64,000 nt of DNA from Telopea speciosissima (Eukaryota; Streptophyta; Magnoliopsida; Proteales; Proteaceae). Below the pieces are notes generated by a model. That model made no database searches and was not told the origin of the DNA. It saw only the letters and a list, made by a program, of their open reading frames with translations. A program made the translations under genes and the position numbers. Of the stretch, positions 47,053 to 58,390 are shown piece by piece (position 1 is the stretch's first letter; each line of letters opens with the position of its first letter). Where the stretch lies: contig NC_057926.1 in assembly GCF_018873765.1 (NCBI RefSeq), positions 38,486,946 through 38,550,945 of the forward strand, read 5' to 3'.

Positions 47053-49199
47053 TCAAGGGATCACAGAGGGATGGGTCACCTCCGACCCAGCAGGGGACAT
47101 CATGTCCACCTCAAGAGGACGCGCAGCAGCACCCCCCTCAGGCAGGACAGCCTCCACCTCTGACACCGGGATGCTCTCCACCACAGCTACACTCGGAAGC
47201 GCCGCAGCAAACTCAGAGAACCCCAAAACAGAGAAGTCATAATCGGGGGTCACCTCCAGGACACAAGCGGCTAAGTCCCGGACCCCTCCCTCATAGGCGG
47301 GCTGAAGCTGCGCCTGATACAGCGTCGAGAACGCAGGGGATGCCTGGAACTCAGCCACAGCTCGCTCACCTGCAGATGCCAGCTCCGCCTCATGCCTTCC
47401 CCTCAATGAATGAAGCTCCTCCTCCAAGGCAAGAACCCTAGCCGAGCTCTCGGCCGCACCAGTAGAGGTCGCACGCAGCTCCTCAGACACCTCCAGGAGC
47501 TTCCCGGACGCCACCGTAAGCTCCCCCGACACCCTCTGTGCGTCGGCCTCGGCTCTCTCACAGGCATCAATCTGTCCCTGGAGCTCCCTCTCCACGTCAC
47601 GCAGGGTGCGCTGTATCTGCACCTCACGAGAAGCATGACCCTCCAATCGAAGCACCGCCTCAGCAATACGATGATGGACCTACAATCAACATGGCAGGCG
47701 GTAAAACAATCTAAAAATAAAGGGAGCAATGAACATGACGAGACAAAAAAAGGGATAACTCACCGAGGCTATATCATGGTAGAGGGTCTGAGCCAGACAA
47801 GCATCGCTAAGCCTCTGCAAGGCCATCCTCGCGGTAGGGAGCCTGCCCCTATCCACCCACTCCCGCGACACGCCGGCTTCGGCCAAGGTAGAGCCCTCCG
47901 GCATGCCCAGGGTGATCACCAGGGACTCACCCAGCGGGGGAAGATCAGTGGCAGTACCGCCAGAGGAACTCACACCTTTCCCCTTGGAAAGGGGCAATAC
48001 AGAAGATCCGGAAGGAACGACAGAGGGAGGTAGAGGCACAGAGCTAAAAATGCCATCATCATCAGGAGAAGTACGGGGAAGGAGGACACGCACACCAGAG
48101 CTGGTCACGCGGGCATGTCCTGGTCCCCCCTTCCGCTTCGCTCCAACAACCACAAGCGCAGAAGCGCCACTAACATTGGTCCCTCCAGCAGACGGACCAC
48201 CCTGAGAAGCGGCCTTCCTCCGCAGATTACCACGGAGCAAACTGAAGTCCGGACGCGTATCCACTGCATAGACCGCCCAACCAATCAGATGACATATACA
48301 TTCAAATACCAACATGCTAATCAAGTACAAAAGATAATGCTCTTACCAGGACTCAGCTTCCAGAGAGACAGGAAGGCCTCCGAGTCCAACTCCTGGACGT
48401 GGAACGGATCACGACCCAGGCACAGCTTGAGGGAGTCACCCTCAAAATCACTCAGCTCAAGCCCCTGATTGACCCTCTTAAGGTCAATAACTTCCCTAAC
48501 AGTCCGTAATGGGCATCGGGGGACCGTGGCAAAAAAGAAGCGATCCCTCCAATACTTCACGTGACTAATGATCCCCGTGAGAAGCTCCACAGAGGCATAG
48601 GACCCCTTGAGCACGCGGTGAGCAAAGTGATAGCATCCATGGTTCCCCTTCTTCAACAGATAAAAGTGAGAGAAAAGGGGAACAGTGGCAGCAAGCCCCA
48701 AGCGGGCGAAGAAGACATAGAAACCCAAGATCACCCTCCAAGAGTTGGGCAACACCTGCCCAGGGGTGAGGTGCCAATGCTCTAACACTAACTCGACGAA
48801 GCGAGGGATAGGAAGGCGACGGCCCTGGAGAAAAAATGAACGGTAGAGACAGATCTCACCCGCACGGTGAGAGAAGGCATACTCGCCAGGCCCAGGAGCA
48901 CGTAACATGACCTCGACGGGAATATGGAACTCCTCACGGAGGGAGACCAAGTCAGAAGGTAACAAGATGCTAGCAACAGGGCCTAACCTATCAGCAGGAC
49001 CGACAGCTGAGGATGCCGCCCCAGAGGGCTGACGATCCCTACGGGGACCGGAGACACTAGAAGGTCCCACTCCTCCATCAGTATCACTAGGGGAGGGTAT
49101 AGAGGAGGGAGTACCCACAGAAGAAGGCGATCCGGGGGAACGCTCCTCTGAAGATCCAACCCCGACTGAAGCAGGACCAAGGTCACCCGGGAACGACAT
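47053..49199 (-). CDS. Antisense spliced gene inside the retrotransposon (Transposase_28-like protein)
   Basis: Exons on the minus strand: 49199-48347, 48263-47764, 47679-47053, with introns GTAAGAG...CAG and GTGAGT...TAG. The frame is kept (phases 1 and 0): 1980 bases, 659 residues, no internal stop. Residues ~1-75 are Ser/Pro/Gly-rich. About 85-280 matches the plant 'putative gypsy type transposon' domain (Pfam Transposase_28): LREEFHIPVEV, GEICLYRSFFLQGRRLPI, LTPGQVLPNSWRVILGF, YYFAHR-type and WRDRFFF blocks. Next come a low-complexity basic linker and, at ~450-560, a long heptad-rich coiled coil (RDVERELQGQIDACERAEAD). Tat elements such as maize Grande are known to carry antisense reading frames of unknown role. 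Met chosen as the first ATG in frame. The function is not known. The gene is intact while the sense integrase is not. Confidence 0.8.
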
Positions 49200-49364
49200 G
49201 AAGGACAAGAGGGGAACGAACTACTTACTCGAGAAAGCAATCTCCCCGAAGCTGGCAAGAAAAATGAAAGGAATGCCACCTGCAAAATATAAACAGCAGA
49301 TCCATCACATACAAAAGGAAGAACAGGGAAGAAGAGCGAGGGTCCATCACACCCACGCCGCGGC

Positions 49365-49660
49365 CACCATAGGCGCGGCATCACCGGTAAGGCGCGGCCA
49401 CACCCGCAAGGCGCGGCCACACCAAAGCGCGGCCACACCCAGGCGCGGCCACCCAGGCGGCCACACTCGCAAGGTGCGGCCACACCCAGGCGTGGCCACC
49501 CCAAGCGCGACCGCCCCAGCGCGGCCACCCTAGGCGCGGCCACCCCAGTGCGGCCACCCCAGGCGTGGCCACCCCTGCACGGCCACCTAGGCACGGCCAC
49601 ACCCGTAGGCGAGGCCTCACCGAGGCGCGGCCACACCCGCGGGCGCGGCCTCACCAAGGA
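49365..49660. repeat. GC-rich minisatellite upstream of the antisense gene
   Basis: Tandem GGCGCGGCCACACC-type units like those in the LTRs, starting about 170 bases upstream of the antisense gene's ATG. May serve as its promoter region or simply be spread by recombination with the LTR. Confidence 0.85.
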
Positions 49661-50230
49661 GCCACCCTACCAAAAAAAAAAAAGAAAAAGAAAGAAAGGG
49701 GATCGATTTACCTCAGAAAAAAGGCGACCGCACGGAAAGACAGGCACACGGCGATGACGTAGCCACACCACGAGGCACAATAAAGTGATAGAGGTCACAA
49801 GAGACAAGGCATTCAAGCCAAGCACCACTCAAGCCTTCCAAGCAAACCAAGGCACCAAGAGAACACAAACCAAACACAAGGACCCAAAATCAAGCAAAGT
49901 GGATACTAGTGGAGGTGACCCAAAAACAAGCACATGGTGGGCACCAAAGAGAGGACAAAAGACAAAAAGGGGAATGCAAAGGGGGAATTAAAGGAGAGCA
50001 AAAGGGGAGACAAAAAGTAAGAAAGAGAAATGAGAAGTGAAAGAAGAGAAAGTGAGAGGAAGGAACATATACCTACAAAAAACAAAAGAAGAAAAAGTGC
50101 AGGAGGAAAGGTTTGAACCCCCAACCTCTCCTACCTCATTAGTGGATTTACAGGCAAACCCCACAAGGAAAGTCTATTCACAGCGGACCCCTCACTATGT
50201 AAAGGCATCTACTCTCATGGACATCCTATC
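49661..50230. other. Retrotransposon 3' untranslated region
   Basis: Purine-rich, AAG/AGG-rich DNA with an A-run near 49673-49695. No gene. Confidence 0.6.
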
Positions 50231-50250
50231 CCAAGAGAGTGGGGGGCAAA
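50231..50250 (+). promoter_or_regulatory. Polypurine tract
   Basis: AAGAGAGTGGGGGGCAAA ends at the first base of the 3' LTR, the position where plus-strand DNA synthesis is primed. Confidence 0.85.
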
Positions 50251-51107
50251 TGATACATCCAATATTCACCGGGCCAATCAACGATCGCCACGTGTCATAG
50301 ACGACCCGCTCCATAGCCAAGGGGAACGAACCGGGGTCCCAGCACCCGGGCGCGGCCTCACCCAGGCGTGGCCACCACTCGGGGGCGGCCTCACCTAGGC
50401 GCGGCCACACATCAGGGCGCGGCCTCACCCAGGCTCGGCCACCCCTCGAGCTCGGCCACACATCCGGGGCGCAGCCTCACCCCAGGCGCGGCCTCACCTA
50501 GGCACGGCCTCACCCACCCGCAGCCACCACTCGAGCGCGGCCTCACCTAGGCGCGGCCATACATCCAGGCGCGGCCTCACCCAGGCGCGGCCTGTACCCA
50601 GGCACAGCATCGTGGGCACGTGAGGTAGGGGCTACCCATCTACGACCCAATCGTATCGCTAAGACTCATGTCACCACCAGGACTCTAGACCGCCGCTAAG
50701 AGGTCACGTCACCCAGATGGATTCAAGCACCAAGGACGTTATCACCACACGCGGGTATCTATCCACCAAGGATCCTGATGCCACCAGGACACTCCCTCCC
50801 ACGGGGAGATGGCCAATCAAGATAGAGCCCCGTTACCCAGGGACTCTATCCACTCAACGGGACAATCGCCATCAAACTGGGACTCTCCGCACCGCCATAC
50901 GCTACTATAAAAGGCAAGGTACACAACCCCATCGGGGAGATCAAAACTCATACTGAATAATCACTATTCATCTATTTGCGCCAGGAGATCTAACTTTGGC
51001 ATCGGAGAGCCCTAGGCCGGAACCACACCGGTTCTCTCTGTTGACCCCTTGGTCCACTTGCAGGTGACGGCAGTCGCAGGACCACTCGACGATTTCTTGA
51101 CACAACA
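50251..51107 (+). repeat. 3' LTR
   Basis: 857 bp, same ends as the 5' LTR; longer because the GC-rich minisatellite (about 50345-50600) has more copies. TATA motif at 50906. Confidence 0.95.
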
Positions 51108-51224
51108 GATTTCTTTTTTTTTTTCTTCTCAAGCTCGGCACCATTGGATGTTCAAGCTGCCACGTGTTAACATCTCCACCCCAAACTGGCACACTACACA
51201 CTTTTAGGGAATTGGAGAAGATTA

Positions 51225-51662
51225 TTTTCCCTCTTACTCATCTCTTGTGACAGGAGAGACTACGATTCTCAGTTGCTTCATTTAATGGGCCTAATGGGTT
51301 TTCTTATCCTTCATATTTTCAGATCCATGACCAGGTTAGGGCCCATAATCTATTTCATGAATACCTGAAACTGAATTTTACATTATTTGAAGTCAAGAAA
51401 AGTCAACTATCCCCATTCATCCAATAATGATTTTCTTGTGACGCATAGGGCAATATTGGCCAATGACCAGACCCACGCCAGTCTCCCCTTATAAAATCCC
51501 CACTTTGGGCTCACAAGACTGGCCAATCACTGGAGCCCATGAGAGAGTTTTTTTGTTTTTGTTTTTTGGAGATATAAGCCCATGGCTTCATTACTTCCTA
51601 ACATGACCTCAACCAACTAACCCATCTTCTTCTTCGTCTTTTGCTTTCTCTTCCTTTCTAGT
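51225..51662. other. Intergenic DNA, no gene seen
   Basis: No open frame of note. A T-rich run near 51548-51567. Confidence 0.4.
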
Positions 51663-52158
51663 TCTCTCTGTTGAGGATAAATGTGCAATCACAAGGAAAA
51701 ACTCAAACAAATAATTACATACAACCCGAGAAATTTAACGTGATTTGACAAGAGTGCATACATACATTTGAGAGATTCAAAGATTTTCCACTAAACTAGA
51801 AAAACTCTCCACATCACAATGTGATCCTCACTTGTGTCTAGGGCCTTTCACACAAAAACAATATATAGGACAAACCACTAACCCTAATGCCCACACAATT
51901 GTAATGTTATTCTCTCTGTTGAGGATAAATGTGCAATCACAAGGAAAAACTCAAACAAATAATTACATACAGCCCGAGAAATTTAACGTGATTTGACACG
52001 AGTGCATACATTCATTTGAGAGATTCAAAGATTTTCCACTAAACTAGAAAAACTCTCCACATCACAATGTGATCCTCACTTGTGTCTAGGGTCTTTCACA
52101 CAAAAACAATGTATAGGACAAACTACTAACCCTAATGCCCACACAATTGTAATGTTAT
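51663..52158. repeat. 248-bp tandem duplication, probably copia LTR sequence
   Basis: Two nearly identical copies, 51663-51910 and 51911-52158, each starting TCTCTCTGTTGAGGATAAAT. TGTTGAGGATAA is a typical copia LTR start, and a minus-strand copia pol remnant follows at 52410-52830. Only a few base differences between copies. Confidence 0.75.
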
Positions 52159-52409
52159 CCTCATACATGTAATGGTCCAAAACTTGACCCAATTACAAAT
52201 ATGGTCCCAAATAATGATTATGTGGTGTCATAGAACACAAATACACACCTAACCAAAATAATCTTCATATTGGCATGGATTTTGCAAGCCATCATGAAGA
52301 AGACCATTGTTGCTGTCAATTATGTAAACTCCATCATTGTCTGTGCTTGTCTGTCATACCCAATCGACATAGTCCATACCCCTACCTGGAGTTTTCGTAT
52401 GGTTTATCA

Positions 52410-52830
52410 TCATCCCACGATGTAACGTGTCTCCATCTCTTCTACTGCTACAACTCGCTCTGAGAGATCACTGCCACTCACCAAATCCGAATTGAAAGAC
52501 ACTTGCTTTTTTTCAGACTTGCACTTATTCATTGCCTGAACTATTTGTAGCCTCTGTCGTCCACCAGTACCTCTTGCCTGAGTTCCAATATTTGCTACAT
52601 CTATTTCAAGACTTCTTGCAAGTCTGTACATGTTCCCAATCATCTGTCCCTACATCACAAGTATAGCCCCTCTTGAAACCCTAAGAACTCCATCGTTAGA
52701 TGAGCATTTGAAACCTCTTGAATTCAATGCTCTCGGTGACATCAGATTCTTCCTTAGATCCAACACATGCTTCATCCCATTCAAAGTTCGCACATCCGTA
52801 AAGTCCTAATCCTGACAATCTTGATTTCTG
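52410..52830 (-). pseudogene. Ty1/copia pol remnant (gag-pre-integrase region)
   Basis: On the minus strand from 52830: a MKHVLDLRKNLMSPRAL block, FKCSSNDGVLRVSRGAILVM, then after a stop GQMIGNMYRL. This is the conserved gag-pre-integrase segment upstream of copia integrase (usual form DGVLKVSKGALVVMKG...GNLYRL). Followed by a frame to 52410 with linker sequence. Stop-containing and isolated, so dead. Confidence 0.8.
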
Positions 52831-53738
52831 TATTGTTTGCTATGTTGACAGTACTATTATTACATGTATGATGTGTAGCCAATTAATCCCTAACTCAACA
52901 CATATGAAATGAACCACAAAAATCTAAAATCCAATTTAAAATTTTCGTACCTAATGAAATAGTGAGAAAGATATCTTCATCACTCCGGAACTTTGCTGGC
53001 GCTAGACAAGACAAGTGAATGTAATGGACTCCTACAATGTCAAGCGTATGGTAAACAACCCCTCTCCCCCCCAACACCTTAGCCGAGTATACTTTAAACC
53101 AATACAAATACTTAAATTTCTTCGATATCTTGGTTGTTGATGGTTTTAAGAACCCCAAGGACTTCGGCCCAACAACTGGTACTAATTATAGGGTTTTGCT
53201 TTGTCCATGAAACTCTAGAGTTAATTAACTAGTGGTATAGAATCCATCCTATGATAAAACGTTCAGTTCCAATAAAGAAACATTTCAATTCGCTGATTTA
53301 GTGGGAAGTAAATTAGAGTAGATAAAAATGCTATGAAAAATGTGTATGCCCACAGCATAGAGAAAATATCATGAAGAAATTTTCTTTAATATTTTTTTTA
53401 GCATAAAATGAAAAATAGTTATTTTTAATAAAATTCTATGCAAAAAATAAGAAAAATGGCAAAGCAACAACATTTTGCATTCATGGAAAACTATATTCGG
53501 ATTAAGATTTTTCAATTTTCTTCTCAATGGTAAAACTACTTCTAAGGGAAAAAGTTTTATAAGTAGACGATAGAGAATGTACCAGCACCCTCCCTCTCTT
53601 CTTACATGAAATGACTTCTCCCCTATTTTTATGAAACGTTTCATTGCTTCTCATTTCGCTTCCCCTATGTTGGTCGCTCTGAGAACCCTCTCCAAACTTT
53701 TTATTTGATTTTACGTTACTTTTAACTTACCATCCTAA
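52831..53738. other. Intergenic DNA, no gene seen
   Basis: AT-rich. Part may belong to the copia remnant, since short frames near 52900-53160 cannot be assigned. Confidence 0.4.
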
Positions 53739-54386
53739 GGCTCCGTTTGATTGTCAGAGAAATTGAATAGAATGAAGTGAAATTTTCAAACCTAGTAAAG
53801 AAACTTTTGGAATCATTATTGCACATAGATATGTCACTAACTTCAAATCATTCTATATTTGGTTATTAAATTTACCTTTACTTTATATCTAAATCCCTTG
53901 AATTGAAAAATAAAAATTAAAAATTACATCTAAAATGTATAAATTATTGCATATGATAAGAGATTTAAATAGTTTATGTAATCCAATTCCTCATTGACAA
54001 ATCTCATATTCCCTCCCACCTGAAACCCCCTGTAAATGATATAATGTATTTGGTTTCCAATTACCTACAATCATGTGGGTTCTCTCACATTCCCAAAGCT
54101 GATTGTAATAGCTTGACTGACACTTTGGCAAGGAAGGCCCTCTCCGTGTCGGGATAGAGTCTGGCCATTGTCCATTCCGTGGATTCAGAATAGTTGTATC
54201 TCTGAATGTGTGAGCTTCTCTCGAATGAATAAAAATTAAGCCTTTTTCTATAAATAAAAAAAAAAAAAAGAAAGAAAGGTTTATGTAATCATGTTGGGTA
54301 ATGATTACAAAAGTTTTTTTTTTTTTTTTAAGTTTGAAAATTTTCACCTTCTTTCCCTTCAATTTTCCCTGTAACTAAACGGATCC
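53739..54386. mobile_element. Tourist-like MITE with a nested LINE
   Basis: The left end GGCTCCGTTTGATTGTCAGA and the right end (reverse complement GGATCCGTTTAGTTACAGGG) pair. TAA flanks both sides (53736-53738 and 54387-54389). A 295-base L1 fragment is inserted inside. Confidence 0.85.
53984..54278 (+). mobile_element. 5'-truncated L1 LINE with 12-bp target duplication
   Basis: GTTTATGTAATC flanks it at 53972-53983 and 54279-54290. It encodes the end of an RNase H domain (SHIPKADCNSLTDTLARKAL, compare the family motif AD-x-LA-x-x-A), a stop, a short 3' UTR, and an A-rich tail at 54257-54278. Confidence 0.92.
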
Positions 54387-54599
54387 TAAGCTCGTCGTAG
54401 TGTGATACATAGGGTCAGAGGAATCATGCAAAAGCTCAAATAAGCTCTGCATGATAACACTTTTGTTTCTCTATCTGTTCTTCTATTCTTGAGAACCAAA
54501 AAAAAAAAAATGGAAATCCATTTGTTATCGTCGATTCATTTTTGTTTTTGAAAATGATCCAGTTACAAAAAGTTGCTGAGAAAAAGAGAAACAACAGCT

Positions 54600-55070
54600 G
54601 TAATCTAGAATCTTTCTATTCCATATACATAAAGAGAAATAGGGGGGTTGCTCTTTAATGAGTACATGATTAATTTGATGGGCAAAGCAATAATTTCATG
54701 TTCAAAATAAAGCACCACCTCCAAAGCAATTTCAAGCCCCTCTACTGCCACCACCACCACCTCCATCTCCACCACCTCTAGCACCAACACCACCACCTCC
54801 ACCACTGCCACCACACCAGCACCACCTCTTTTTCCACTACCACCCCTTCCTCTTCCACCACCACCTCCACCACTGCCACCACCTTCTCTATCATCACCTC
54901 CTCCTCAACTACCTCCACCAAAATTTTGGGTATTAAATGACATTTTTAAAATTTATATAAGTTTCAGAAATAGAAATCACTATGCATAACAAACTTGTTT
55001 TCATTTCTTTTTAGTCAAAAAAATAGAATAAATTATGGGTAACCAAACAGGTTCTTTTCGTAAAAAAAAA
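54600..55070. mobile_element. MITE-like repeat related to the one in the peroxidase intron
   Basis: GATTAATTTGATGGGCAAAG... AATTTCATGTTC at 54668-54705 matches 57030-57075, and both are followed by long (CCA)n/CCACC stretches. Boundaries here are unclear. Confidence 0.5.
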
Positions 55071-55133
55071 AAGACCGAATAATAGAAACATGCCCAGGAA
55101 TAGAAGTGTTATCATGCGACCATAATGACTACT

Positions 55134-55352
55134 AGGGTGTCAATATCAGGCTTGACCCGACAAGCCCGACTGAGCTCACCCGATTAAAGTCTGACCCAGC
55201 CCAGCTTAGCTCGATTATTAAACATGTTGGGCGGTTCCGATGTGGGGTCCTAGTCCGTCGGGTATCCAACCGGATCAAGCAATTCAAGATCTGACCTAGC
55301 CCACCCAGCTAGGCCCAATCGAGACGAACCGAGCCCGACTGGTTGATACCCT
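55134..55352. mobile_element. hAT-like MITE
   Basis: Ends AGGGTGTCAATATC and, reverse-complemented, AGGGTATCAACCAG, with CCCGAC/AGCCCGA motifs inside. A target duplication could not be confirmed. Confidence 0.6.
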
Positions 55353-55711
55353 ATTGATTACCATGGTATTGATGGGTTGACCGTTGGATTAGGAAACAAA
55401 GTTCTATCTAAGAGTGGAAGTGGGTCCGAACCTGATCGCGGTGAGGAATAGAAAGCAAGGCAGGCCTATTGATGGCTGCCAACATGAGAAAACCTCTAAA
55501 AGGAAACCCAGCCCAGACACCATTTTTAGTTGATTTCCAACGCTCTCTTCAATTGTTGATACCTTCAATTTGTAATCGAACAGGTTTCTGGTTTGCTAGT
55601 CCTTTAAACCAATGGGTTTGAAATTAGACCGGCCAGCATATCTAACCAATTTAACCACAACTGACCTCTTTTTGGATTTGTCTCTCTAAGGGACCATTTA
55701 GGGTGGGTTCA

Positions 55712-55872
55712 ACCGAGTTGGGTTCACATTCTCGTACGTGAACGGGTTCCAACCATCCAGATGGCATCCACATGGTGGGACCCACACATAGAAGATGCCA
55801 TCTGGATGGTTGGAACCCATTCTCGTATGTTCATAGTTCACGTACGAGAATGGGAGACCGCCTCGGACCGCC
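55712..55872. mobile_element. Foldback MITE with a 25-bp perfect stem
   Basis: GTTCCAACCATCCAGATGGC (55748-55768) is mirrored exactly by GCCATCTGGATGGTTGGAAC at 55797-55818. Outer arms with TTCTCGTACGTGAAC and GTTCACGTACGAGAA also pair. Confidence 0.85.
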
Positions 55873-56206
55873 TCGGTTCAAACTGGCTAAAAAATCAGAT
55901 GGTCCGGCTTTTATAACCATTAAAACTGTCCTTGTAGCCGGCCTAGCACTGTTCTTTTTCCCTTTCCTCTCCAACAAAAGCAAGGTTATTTCCGTCTTTT
56001 TGTAAAATAATTCTCACCCCCACATGGAGAACACCACAAGAAGAACCCAAGAGTGAAGATTCCAATTCTCTTTTTTCTGGTTTGGGAACTGCAAGGCTGT
56101 AGAGAATCGTTTCTTACTCTGTTTAACAATCACCATTTCGTTATAAAATCCACAGAACAAGAAAACTTAAGAAACAATTAAAGAGACTAAAAAGAAAAAA
56201 GAGGAG

Positions 56207-58036
56207 ATGGGTTCTCTGGTTTTCTGGGTTCTTCTGTTGGGTTCTCTGGTTCTACCCTTGAATTCTTCCCCTTTTAACCCTTTTGTGTTCTCACACAGAC
56301 CTCTCTCGTCTTCTTTTAATGGCCTTTCTGAAAATTTCTACGCAAAATCATGCCCAAAAGTCGAAAAGTTAATCTGGAATGCTTTGGTAGAGAACATGAA
56401 CGATCCTAACAAGCCTAACATTACTCTCCCTGGCACTCTTCGCCTTTCTTTCATGACTGCTTCGTTGAGGTCTCTCTCTCTCTTTCTGTCTCTAATTAAT
56501 TTTTTCAAATTCCAAAATTACCTTTTATTGTTACTGTACTACACTGCCTATTCTACAGGGTTGCGAGGGCTCGGTGTTGATCACATCTACGGCGCATGAT
56601 GCAGAGAGAGATGCTGATCTTAACCTGTCTTTGCCCCCAGATGGCTTTGATCTTGTCATCCGGGCCAAGAAGATTGTTGAAGCAGCGTGTCCTGGCGTGG
56701 TTTCCTGCGCTGACATACTCGCCATTCTAGCCCGTGATGTTGTCTACTATGTGAGCTGATCATGTTGCACTATTCAACTATTCAACCATTTCCCTAATTT
56801 TTTCACCAAAAAAAACAAAAACCATTTAATTTATAAAATCTAAGCCTGATTTGGTATGATTTTTTTATTTCAATTTCATTGGATCAGTTCTATTTAGGAA
56901 TTTGTTTGATTTGATTTTTGCACTTTATTTTAATAAAACAAAAATCAAAGGGAATAGAAATTCTATAATAACTGCCGAAGTGTTTTAATTTTGAAATTGA
57001 AATTGTTTACACTCTTGCTCGTTAATGAGCACATGGTTAATTTGATGGATAAAGCAATAATTCATGTTAGAAATAAACATCACCTTTCTTCTCTTGATGG
57101 TCTCACCACCACCTTCCTGCCACTATCGTGACCAACACTGTTGCTACTGCCACCATCACCACCACTACCGCCACCACTACTACACCACCACCTCCTTGCC
57201 CACCATCGCCGCCGCCACCACCATCCTCTTCCAAATTAATATAAATGTATTCTCAGAAATTGAACAATCAAATGGATTTCTTATTTATGAAATATTTCAG
57301 AATGATGCAACCAAAACAATTTCAATTTCTTGACAAAAATTTATATTTCATGAAATCAGTCCGGAATCAAAATAGAAATCATACCAAATATGGCCCTAGC
57401 TTACAAATAAACTGGGCTTGATTGTGAATAAACCAAAAGATTATTTATTATATGGGCTTTGTGTTTTAAACGCAGGCGAAGGGTCCATGGTGGCCGGTTG
57501 ACAAGGGGAGGAGGGATGGAAGGAATTCCAAGGCTGCAAACGTTGCTGCCAACGTGCCAAGTGGCTACTCCAATTTGACCGATCTTATTGAAAGGTTCCA
57601 ATCCAAGGGCCAATCTAAATTTGATCTCGTGACACTCTCTGGGGCCCACAACCTCGGTTTAACCCATTGCAAAGAATTTGCCAATCGCCTTCGCCAACCT
57701 GATCCTACAATGAATGAAACGCTCCGGACGGGTCTTATAAATGGGTGCCCGTATCCGAAGATCGACCCGCTGGTTGTGGTACCATTCGATGAAACGCCGG
57801 CTCAGTTTGATAACGGGTATTACGAGAACTTAAGGCTGCACAGAGGAGTGTTGACGTCCGATCAAGCCCTGTTTTCAGGCGGCGACGAATATATCCGAAA
57901 AATGGTTTTACGGTTTGCCGAAGACAAGGAGCAGTTTTTCAAGTTGTTTGGTTATGCCATGAAGAGGTTGGGAGCTGTTGGAGTTAAAACTGGAACTGAA
58001 GGAGAGATTAGAAGGGAATGTACTAGCTTCAATTGA
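56207..58036 (+). pseudogene. Class III peroxidase gene with a frameshift in the distal-His motif (peroxidase 19-like)
   Basis: Three exons: 56207-56469, 56559-56750, 57476-58036, all GT/AG. A signal peptide (MGSLVFWVLLLGSLVLPLN) points to secretion. Secretory heme peroxidases oxidise phenolics with H2O2 in the cell wall or vacuole. The family's F-HDCFVE motif is encoded except for one missing base near 56452: after codon 82 (LRLSF) the frame reads ATG ACT GCT instead of CAT GAC TGC. With that base the coding region would be 339 codons including the stop, a normal size. Otherwise all eight Cys positions (SCP, DC, GCEGS, ACPG, SCAD, THCKEF, GCPYP, REC) and the proximal His (LSGAHNLG) are present. 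CDGS has become CEGS. The HCKEF and DNGYYENL blocks resemble peroxidase 19. It may be a young pseudogene or a sequence error. Confidence 0.85.
56843..57395. mobile_element. Tourist-like MITE in peroxidase intron 2
   Basis: The ends (A)GCCTGATTTGGTATGATTT and, reverse-complemented, GGCCATATTTGGTATGATTT pair; CTA flanks both sides (56840-56842 and 57396-57398). The interior holds a CCACCACC-rich tract. It accounts for most of the 725-base intron. Confidence 0.8.
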
Positions 58037-58390
58037 TTCTTCTATTGGCTGTTTGAAACAATAGAGAGATAATGTGTAGAACAAACAGGCCCTTATGGAA
58101 TATCGCTGGAATGTAATTATCATCATAGATTAAATGATATTGATATATAGCTGTGAGCTTAAGATTATAATTCTTAATATGTTTCTATGATTACATAATT
58201 ATGTTGGTTAATGCTAACTACAAAAATTTGTTTTGAGTTTTGTTTGTTTGAGTGGAAAAATTGGGACCTTAAAGGTATCTCCCAAGCCCAGCCCAGCCCA
58301 ACCCACTGAAGCTTTAAGCTGGACGGGCCAGAGTATATGCTGGATCGAGGAAGTCTTGGACAGGGCACTCCATTTGTGTAGTTAAAGCTA

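Larger units (their letters stand above)
39488..51107 (+). mobile_element. Ty3/gypsy LTR retrotransposon, Tat lineage, 11.6 kb
   Basis: Complete element with two LTRs, a 5-bp target duplication GATTT (39483-39487 and 51108-51112), primer binding site, polypurine tract, and gag, protease, reverse transcriptase, RNase H and integrase in Ty3/gypsy order. Two RNase H domains in pol plus a long 3' region with an antisense gene are features of the Tat lineage (Retand, Grande, Ogre group). Outside the GC-rich repeats the LTRs differ at about 20 of ~520 positions by eye, so the insertion is fairly young. Several frameshifts and stops in gag, protease and integrase make it non-autonomous, though RT/RNase H is open. 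Confidence 0.95.
39387..51224. mobile_element. Foldback MITE split by the LTR retrotransposon
   Basis: The left half (39387-39487) ends exactly where the retrotransposon begins and the right half (51113-51224) resumes after its target duplication. AATCCTTTCCAATTCTCTAA and GGTGGAGATGTTGACACATGG on the left pair with CCACGTGTTAACATCTCCACC and GGGAATTGGAGAAGATT on the right. It belongs to the same family as 36963-37177. Confidence 0.85.

Noticed and set aside
48115-48468. Plus-strand open frames opposite the antisense gene (47410-48468)
   Set aside because: Composition follows the complementary coding strand; there are no domains, and only the minus strand shows spliced continuity and a family match.
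54605-54814. Minus-strand frame rich in Val/Glu as a protein
   Set aside because: It is the complement of a CCACCACC tract within a MITE-like repeat.
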